Source: JBBQZL01 sp038207745 (lineage in GTDB: Bacteria; Actinomycetota; Thermoleophilia; Solirubrobacterales; 70-9). Taken from it: DNA of 7,201 nucleotides. The position numbers and the translations under genes are program-made. Positions 1 to 4,945 of this stretch are shown piece after piece. The stretch's first letter is position 1. Each line of letters starts with the position of its first letter. The DNA lies in the NCBI GenBank assembly GCA_038207745.1, contig JBBQZL010000142.1:1-7201 (forward strand). The letters run 5' to 3'. Under the pieces are notes generated by a model, which searched no databases, was not told where the DNA came from, and saw nothing but the letters and a program-made list of their open reading frames with translations.

Positions 1-104
1 TTTGGCATGTCGGTGCCTCCTATTTGAGTTGGGTCGCGTCGCGGCTCTAACCCGCGGCGCACCTGTTCACCCCGCTCGATGGCGGGGTGCCGACCTATGC
101 CTAA
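1..104 (+). ncRNA. Candidate structured RNA, three-helix (tRNA-like) fold
   Basis: Three helices fit together without conflict. Helix A pairs 4-13 with 90-101: ten Watson-Crick pairs with a two-base bulge at 95-96. Helix B pairs 36-44 with 52-60: nine pairs, one of them G-U, closing the seven-base loop CTCTAAC. Helix C pairs 68-75 with 82-89: eight perfect pairs closing the loop TCGATG. A weak three-pair helix is possible at 17-19/26-28. The single wobble (T39-G57) would be an A-C mismatch on the other strand, which favours plus-strand transcription. The topology, with helix C directly abutting helix A, recalls a tRNA. The arm lengths are wrong, however, the D-loop GG is absent and no CCA follows, so it is not a canonical tRNA. 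It could be a small RNA, a leader element, or a terminator-like structure of an upstream gene. I do not recognise a family. Confidence 0.3.
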
Positions 105-136
105 CGCCCGGGCCGGATGTTCACCGGGTCATAGTG

Positions 137-157
137 TCTAGAGCGGCCGCCACCGCG
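137..157. other. 21-base polylinker-like sequence
   Basis: The stretch reads TCTAGA (XbaI) overlapping into GCGGCCGC (NotI) and then CACCGCG. From memory this is the same order and spacing as the XbaI-NotI-SacII side of the pBluescript multiple cloning site. The flanks diverge: on the right the vector's GTGG is replaced by TGCA, so the SacII site is not complete. It may be a chance match favoured by GC-rich sequence, or a vector or adapter remnant in the assembly. No other vector sequence was recognised nearby. Confidence 0.4.
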
Positions 158-266
158 TGCACTCACCGCATTTGCGACCGACCCTGCCGCTGAGCGGATC
201 GACGCGGGGCGCATCCAATACCGAACCGCAGAAGCTGCAGGCGCAGGGAGATCCACGAAAGGCCAT
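138..266 (-). CDS. Doubtful mini-ORF with paired CxxC motifs
   Basis: A 42-codon frame begins at ATG 266 and ends at TAG 138; in-frame starts further upstream (to 389) would extend it to 83 codons. The C-terminal half has CSFC and, 19 residues later, CGEC, the spacing of a small zinc ribbon. Between them is a plausible polar stretch (VDPLSGRVGRK). About three quarters of its third positions are G or C, which mildly favours coding. Against it, the start has only a weak, distant AGGA-like ribosome site, and chance CxxC pairs occur in GC-rich DNA. Its last codons also lie in the polylinker-like segment. If real, it would be divergent from the hydrolase gene. I do not recognise it, and it may well be noise. 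Confidence 0.18.
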   Translation of the reverse strand: MAFRGSPCACSFCGSVLDAPRVDPLSGRVGRKCGECTRWRPL

Positions 267-356
267 TACGAGAGGTTGGTCCTCAGCGATGAGGCGTTGT
301 CCGGAGGCACTGTGGCGACCGGCTGACAGCGGGGTTATGGGAGTCGTGACTGACAT

Positions 357-385
357 TTGAACCCAGGCTACGCCGCAGCGATAAA
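357..385 (+). promoter_or_regulatory. Possible sigma-70-type promoter for hydrolase-metH
   Basis: TTGAAC at 357-362 and GATAAA at 380-385 each match four of six consensus bases of the -35 and -10 elements, with a 17-base spacer. This places a start site near 392, about 50 bases before the hydrolase ATG. It is the best such pair seen in the leader, but the match is weak, and actinobacterial promoters often lack a clear -35. A five-pair hairpin (GACGG 399-403 with CCGTC 415-419) lies in the predicted leader and may have no role. Confidence 0.3.
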
Positions 386-435
386 GCATTTGGAAAGAGA
401 CGGTAAAAGCTCACCCGTCGGGACCTGTCGTTAAC

Positions 436-441
436 TTGGAG
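436..441 (+). promoter_or_regulatory. Ribosome binding site of the hydrolase gene
   Basis: TTGGAG sits four bases before the ATG at 446. The GGAG core pairs with the 16S rRNA 3' end, and the spacing is short but workable. It supports this ATG as the start; no other in-frame start nearby has a comparable site. Confidence 0.6.
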
Positions 442-445
442 ATCC

Positions 446-1309
446 ATGTCCGTCGTCTTTGAACATCGCCTGAGAATCGCCGGAACCGAGACCCGGGTGC
501 TGGAGCTCGACGGTGACGGGCCACCGCTGATCCTGCTTCACGGATGGGCTGACAGCGCGGATACCTGGCGTCCGGTCCTCGACCGGCTGCGGAAGCTCCA
601 TCGGCGGGCCATCGCCATCGACATGCCCGGTTACGGGACCGCGACCCATCTCGAGCGCGATGAGCCGATCCTGGTTCAGCACGATCGCTTCATCCGCGCT
701 GCCCGGGTACGGTTTGCCCAGGATGAGCCGGCGATCCTGGTCGGCAACTCGTTGGGTGGTTGCGCCGCAATCAGGGCGGCGCAGGATCCGCGTCTCCCGC
801 TCATGGGTGTGATCCCGATCGCGCCGGCGGGTCTCGATATGGCCGGCTGGTTCCAGGTGGTAGAGACGGAGAGGCTGATCGGCCTGCTGCTCGCCTCCCC
901 CGTGCCGGTCCCGCCGAATGTCGTCCGCAGAACGGTTGCCCAGGTGTATAGGCGAGTCGCCTTCGCGCGCCCGTCCGAAATCAACGATCGGGTGATTGCC
1001 TCCTTCTCAAGCCACATATCCACCCGTCGCCAGGTGGTGCGGATCCTCGCCACCGGCAAACGACTCCGAACCGAGCTGCTCGACCCGTTCGAGCTCGGGA
1101 AGGTCGAGTGCCCGGTGATGGTCGTCTGGGGAAGCCAGGACCGGATGCTCTTCCCGTCCGGCGCAGATCGTCTCCTCGCCGAGGTCAGCAATATCCGGCT
1201 CGAGCTGATCGAGAGATGCGGACACTGTCCGCAGGTCGAGGATCCTGATCGCGTCACCACACTGATCGACGAGTTTGCATCTGTCGCCGCTACACGGACG
1301 CCCCTCTGA
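446..1309 (+). CDS. Alpha/beta-fold hydrolase, substrate unknown
   Basis: The 287-residue protein is the usual length for a single-domain cytosolic alpha/beta hydrolase, and no signal peptide or membrane segment is visible. The oxyanion-hole motif LLHGWADS lies at about 30-37. DMPGYG at 59-64 is the typical strand-turn after the second conserved strand. The nucleophile elbow GNSLGG places Ser102 as catalytic nucleophile. WGSQD gives Asp232 as the acid and CGH gives His260 as the base, so the triad is complete and in canonical order. A variable lid region spans roughly 130-210. The family covers esterases, C-C bond hydrolases, epoxide hydrolases, haloperoxidase-like enzymes and others, and the motifs do not choose among them. 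It is too short and has the wrong elbow for homoserine acetyltransferase (MetX). It lies 37 bases before metH on the same strand, so co-transcription is likely. A functional link to methionine synthesis is not shown. Confidence 0.94.
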   Translation: MSVVFEHRLRIAGTETRVLELDGDGPPLILLHGWADSADTWRPVLDRLRKLHRRAIAIDMPGYGTATHLERDEPILVQHDRFIRAARVRFAQDEPAILVGNSLGGCAAIRAAQDPRLPLMGVIPIAPAGLDMAGWFQVVETERLIGLLLASPVPVPPNVVRRTVAQVYRRVAFARPSEINDRVIASFSSHISTRRQVVRILATGKRLRTELLDPFELGKVECPVMVVWGSQDRMLFPSGADRLLAEVSNIRLELIERCGHCPQVEDPDRVTTLIDEFASVAATRTPL

Positions 1310-1346
1310 TCAGCAGGCAGGCATCGCCCGATACCCTCTGACACTG

Positions 1347-4300
1347 ATGTCAGAACGCAATTTCCTAGATGCAGTCCGGTCCCACATCGTCGTTTTCGAC
1401 GGCGGCATGGGCGCGACCCTGGAGCAGTTCGACCTCACCGAGGAGGACTACGGCGGTCTCCAGGGCAAGTGCCACGAGGCACTGGTTCTCAATCGCCCCG
1501 ACGTGATCGAGGGCGTCCACACCTCGATGCTCGAGGCGGGCGCCGAGGTTGTGGAGACCGACACCTTCCAGGCCTCCCGGATCAAGCTCGACGAGTGGGG
1601 GCTCGGCGAGCACACGGCCGAGATCAATCGCAAGGCGGCCGAGATCGCCCGCAAGGCGGCCGGTCCAGACCGATTCGTCGCCGGATCGATCGGCCCGACC
1701 GGCTTCCTGCCGGCATCCGACGATCCCACCCTTGGCGGAATCTCATTCGGCGCGCTGGTCGAGGTCTTCAGCGAGCAATCCCGGAACCTGGTCGAGGGCG
1801 GCGCAGACCTGATCATCATCGAGACCGCGCAGGACATCCTCGAGGTCAAGGCCGCGATCTTCGGGGCCCGCGAGGCCTTCAAGGAGGTCGGCCGGGCCCT
1901 GCCGCTGCAGATCAGCGTCTCGCTGCTTCCGAATGGCGGCAAGATGCTGCTCGGAACCGATATCCAGGCGGTGCTGACGACGCTGACCGCACTCGAGGTC
2001 GACGTGGTCGGGCTCAACTGCTCGACCGGCCCCGAGGACATGCGCGACGCAATCCGCTTCCTCGGCGAGAACTCGCCGCTGCCGGTTCACTGCATCCCGA
2101 ATGCCGGACTGCCCCTGCAGGGCCCCGATGGCGAGACGATCTTCCCCGAGAAGCCGGAGCCGCTGGCAAAGGCGCTTGGCGAGTTCGTCGATCGCTTCGG
2201 CGTCAGCATCGTCGGAGGCTGCTGCGGCACGACCCCGGAACACATCCGCGCGATCGCCGAGCGCGTCAGGGGCAAGATCCCGGGGGCACGCCCCGCCAAG
2301 GGCCCTCCCCTGGTCTCCTCGATGATGACCGCGACCCCGCTGGTCCAGGAGCCGCGCCCGACCCTGGTCGGAGAGCGCGTCAACTCCCAGGGGTCCCGGA
2401 AGGCCAAGGAGATGTTGCTGGCCAACGACTACGACGGTCTCGTACAGATCGCCGAGGACCAGGTCTCCGGTGGCGCCCACGTGCTCGACCTCTGCGTGGC
2501 GCTGACCGAGCGCGCCGACGAGGACGTCCAGATGAGCGAAGTCGCGAAGCGCGTCTCGCTGACCCAGCCTTCACCGATCCAGATCGACTCGACCGAGCCC
2601 GAGGTGATCGAGGACGCGCTCGAGCACATCCCGGGGCGCGGGATCGTCAACTCGGTCAACCTCGAGGCCGGCCCCGACAAGCTCAACCGGGTCGTGCCGA
2701 TGGCCCGGGCACATGGTGCTGCGCTGATTGCCCTGACCATCGATGAAGTCGGGATGGCGAAGACTGCCGATCGCAAGGTCGAGATCGCGAAGCGGATCCG
2801 CGACCTCGCATGTGACCAGCATGGTCTCGATCCCGAGCTCTTGATCTTCGATGCACTCACCTTCACGCTGACAACCGGCGACGATGAGTGGAAGCCCTCG
2901 GCGGTCGAGACGATCGAAGGGATCCGGCGGATCAAGGCGGAGATCCCGCACGTCAAGACATCGCTTGGCGTCTCGAACGTCTCCTTCGGCGTCTCGCCGC
3001 CTGCCCGCGCGGTGCTCAACTCCGTCTTCCTGCACCACTGCGTCGAGGCCGGTCTCGATCTCGCGATGGTCAACCCGAACCACATCACCCCGTACGGGGA
3101 GATCCCCGACCTCGAGCGTGATCTGACCAATGACCTGGTCTTCAACAGGTCCGACGACGCGCTCGAGAAGTTCATCGGGCACTTCGAGTCCAAGGGCGAT
3201 GAGGACGAGGTCGAGGTTGCCGACCCGACAGCCGGCATGGAGCCTGAGGAGGCCCTCCACTGGCACATCCTGCGCCGCAAGAAGGATGGCGTCGAGGAGT
3301 GGATCGACCTCTCGGTCGAGAAGATCGGCGCGGTCCCGACGCTGTACGGCGTGTTGCTGCCGGCGATGAAGGAGGTCGGCGACAAGTTTGGCGCCGGTGA
3401 CCTGATCCTGCCCTTTGTGCTGCAGTCGGCCGAGGTGATGAAGCGAGCCGTCACACAGCTCGAGAAGTTCCTCGACCGGATAGATGGCCACACCAAGGGC
3501 AGGGTCGTGATCGCGACCGTGTTCGGCGACGTCCACGACATCGGCAAGTCGCTGGTCAACACGATCCTGACCAACAACGGCTACACGGTGATCGACCTCG
3601 GCAAGCAGGTTCCGGTCGAGACGATCATCAATGCCGCGATCGAACACGATGCCGACGCGATCGGCCTCTCGGCACTTCTCGTCTCGACCTCGAAGCAGAT
3701 GCCCGCCTGCATTCGCGAGCTCCACGAGCGCGACCACGGCTTCCCGGTCCTGATCGGCGGCGCCGCGATCAACCGCGACTTCGGCCGCCGGGTCCTCTAC
3801 CCGTACGGACGCGAGAAGGACGACATCTACGAGCCTGGCGTCTTCTACTGCAAGGACGCCTTTGCCGGGCTCGACACGATCGACGCACTGGTCGATGAGG
3901 AGGCCCGCGAGGGGATTGTCGAGAAGTACCGAACAGAGGCAAAGACCTTCCGCGAGAAGCCGGTCGTGATCGACAACTCGCCACCGGTGACCGATGACAG
4001 CGTTCGCTCGGCGGTGAGAACCGATGTGCCAATCCCGGCTCCGCCGTACTGGGGTGCCAGGGAGGTCCCGGTCAACCTCGATGACGTCTTCCCGCACCTC
4101 GACCTCCATGTGCTCTTCAAGCTCCACTGGGGAGGCAAGGGAGTCAAGGGCGACGAGTGGACCGAGCTCGTCAACGAGAACTTCCGGCCCCGACTGGAGC
4201 GGATGTGGAAGGAGCAGGACTATCTCCATCCCCGCGCTCGCCTCGGCTACTTCCCCTGCAACTCGGACGGCAACGAGCTGGTCATCTTCGACCCCGAGGA

Positions 4301-4913
4301 CCACGAAAAGGAGCTCGAGCGGCTCTCCTTCCCCCGCCAGCCCAAACATGACCGGATCTGCCTGGCTGACTTCTACCGGCCGATCGATTCCGGCGAGCGT
4401 GACGTTGTCGCGCTCCAAGGCGTCACCGTCGGCGGCGACGTCACCGACCTGATGTCGAAACTGGAAGTCGACGGCGAGTTCGCCGAGCAGCTCTACACCC
4501 ACGGGCTCGGCGTCCAGTCAGCCGAGGGACTCGCAGAGTGGCTGCACTCGGAGACCCGCCGCGAGCTCGGCATCCCATCGGACCAGGGCCGCCGCTACTC
4601 ATGGGGCTACCCGGCCTGCCCGGACCAGTCCGAGCACGAGAAGGTCTGGCGACTGCTCGACCTCGAGGAGATCGGCATGTACCTCTCAGACGGCTTCGCG
4701 GTGATGCCCGAGCAGTCGACCGTCGCAATCACCGCCCACCACCCCCAGGCAGTTTACTTCGGCATGAAGTCCGGCTTCGTCCCCAAGGGCACAGCACCCG
4801 ACGAGATCATCTCGGGCAGCGACCGCAGCGCGGTCCCCGACGACGACCCGGATGAGGTTCTCGGCGACGGCTCCGGCCCATCGGCTGAGCCAGAGATCAG
4901 CGCGCAGGCCTGA
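1347..4913 (+). CDS. metH: Cobalamin-dependent methionine synthase
   Basis: This cytosolic enzyme transfers the methyl group of 5-methyltetrahydrofolate via cob(I)alamin to homocysteine, giving methionine and tetrahydrofolate (EC 2.1.1.13). All modules are present in its 1188 residues (E. coli MetH has 1227). The homocysteine domain (about 1-325) starts with FDGGMGATLE and has zinc ligands Cys225 (GLNC), Cys292 and Cys293 (GGCCGTT). The pterin domain (about 338-600) opens with GERVNSQGSRK and contains DSTEPEVIE at 414. The cobalamin cap is at about 634-718. The B12 domain (about 718-860) has DVHDIG with cobalt-ligand His730, and GGAA at 804-807. The SAM-binding reactivation domain (about 894-1150) has RYSWGYPACP at 1083-1092 and HHPQAVYF around Tyr1137. 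An acidic tail of about 35 residues follows. ATG 1347 is chosen because the homocysteine domain begins about 15 residues later, as in the family. The in-frame ATG at 1275 would overlap the hydrolase gene and add 24 unrelated residues. No clear Shine-Dalgarno precedes 1347, which suggests translation coupled to the upstream gene. Confidence 0.98.
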   Translation: MSERNFLDAVRSHIVVFDGGMGATLEQFDLTEEDYGGLQGKCHEALVLNRPDVIEGVHTSMLEAGAEVVETDTFQASRIKLDEWGLGEHTAEINRKAAEIARKAAGPDRFVAGSIGPTGFLPASDDPTLGGISFGALVEVFSEQSRNLVEGGADLIIIETAQDILEVKAAIFGAREAFKEVGRALPLQISVSLLPNGGKMLLGTDIQAVLTTLTALEVDVVGLNCSTGPEDMRDAIRFLGENSPLPVHCIPNAGLPLQGPDGETIFPEKPEPLAKALGEFVDRFGVSIVGGCCGTTPEHIRAIAERVRGKIPGARPAKGPPLVSSMMTATPLVQEPRPTLVGERVNSQGSRKAKEMLLANDYDGLVQIAEDQVSGGAHVLDLCVALTERADEDVQMSEVAKRVSLTQPSPIQIDSTEPEVIEDALEHIPGRGIVNSVNLEAGPDKLNRVVPMARAHGAALIALTIDEVGMAKTADRKVEIAKRIRDLACDQHGLDPELLIFDALTFTLTTGDDEWKPSAVETIEGIRRIKAEIPHVKTSLGVSNVSFGVSPPARAVLNSVFLHHCVEAGLDLAMVNPNHITPYGEIPDLERDLTNDLVFNRSDDALEKFIGHFESKGDEDEVEVADPTAGMEPEEALHWHILRRKKDGVEEWIDLSVEKIGAVPTLYGVLLPAMKEVGDKFGAGDLILPFVLQSAEVMKRAVTQLEKFLDRIDGHTKGRVVIATVFGDVHDIGKSLVNTILTNNGYTVIDLGKQVPVETIINAAIEHDADAIGLSALLVSTSKQMPACIRELHERDHGFPVLIGGAAINRDFGRRVLYPYGREKDDIYEPGVFYCKDAFAGLDTIDALVDEEAREGIVEKYRTEAKTFREKPVVIDNSPPVTDDSVRSAVRTDVPIPAPPYWGAREVPVNLDDVFPHLDLHVLFKLHWGGKGVKGDEWTELVNENFRPRLERMWKEQDYLHPRARLGYFPCNSDGNELVIFDPEDHEKELERLSFPRQPKHDRICLADFYRPIDSGERDVVALQGVTVGGDVTDLMSKLEVDGEFAEQLYTHGLGVQSAEGLAEWLHSETRRELGIPSDQGRRYSWGYPACPDQSEHEKVWRLLDLEEIGMYLSDGFAVMPEQSTVAITAHHPQAVYFGMKSGFVPKGTAPDEIISGSDRSAVPDDDPDEVLGDGSGPSAEPEISAQA

Positions 4914-4932
4914 GCGACCATCACGCAGGAGA

Positions 4933-4945
4933 CGGGCTACGCCCG
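4933..4945. terminator. Weak GC hairpin at the convergent gene ends
   Basis: CGGGC (4933-4937) pairs perfectly with GCCCG (4941-4945) around a TAC loop, just after the metH stop and overlapping the last codons and stop of the minus-strand gene. Its placement between convergent genes fits a bidirectional terminator. The stem has only five pairs and no T-tract follows on either strand, so intrinsic termination here is doubtful. Confidence 0.2.

Larger units (their letters stand above)
1..445. other. Non-coding leader/intergenic region
   Basis: No reading frame here resembles a known protein, and the open frames are short, with mixed codon use. The region holds a candidate folded RNA (4-101), a 21-base polylinker-like match (137-157), several small GC hairpins, and a weak promoter and ribosome binding site just before the hydrolase gene. 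The small hairpins include CCGC/GCGG at 187-190/194-197, and CCTCA/TGAGG closed by a GCGA (GNRA-type) tetraloop at 281-294. I looked for cobalamin, SAM and SAH riboswitch signatures because metH lies downstream, and saw no recognisable B12 box or SAM-binding core. Whether the upstream neighbour ends here or beyond the window cannot be told. Confidence 0.6.

Noticed and set aside
36..60. Canonical tRNA with an amber (CUA) anticodon
   Set aside because: The stem has nine pairs instead of five, the closing helix plus third arm is far longer than any tRNA acceptor/T stack, and D-loop GG, T-loop consensus and CCA are missing.
100..106. GCCTAAC resembling an integron attC R'' core site
   Set aside because: No matching GTTRRRY partner lies at attC distance in either orientation, and no gene cassette or integrase is present.
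1..445. Cobalamin or SAM riboswitch upstream of the metH operon
   Set aside because: No B12-box core or SAM-riboswitch core motif was recognised, and the hydrolase gene lies between this leader and metH.
1275..1346. Upstream in-frame ATG that would lengthen MetH by 24 residues
   Set aside because: It overlaps the hydrolase coding sequence, the extra residues do not resemble MetH, and the family's N-terminus fits the ATG at 1347.
1620..1661. Tandem 21-base near-repeat encoding EINRKAA then EIARKAA
   Set aside because: It corresponds to the ordinary helix of MetH-type homocysteine domains, so it is a helical sequence pattern and not a recent duplication or mobile repeat.
1469..2746. 425-codon plus-strand frame overlapping the start of metH
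   Set aside because: Its Arg/Gly/Pro-rich, low-complexity translation is typical of a frame-shifted shadow of a GC-rich gene.
2571..4502. 643-codon open frame on the minus strand inside metH
   Set aside because: It lies antisense to strongly motif-supported MetH codons. It is a known artefact of GC-rich codon bias, and its Asp/Val/Leu-rich translation has no recognisable domain.
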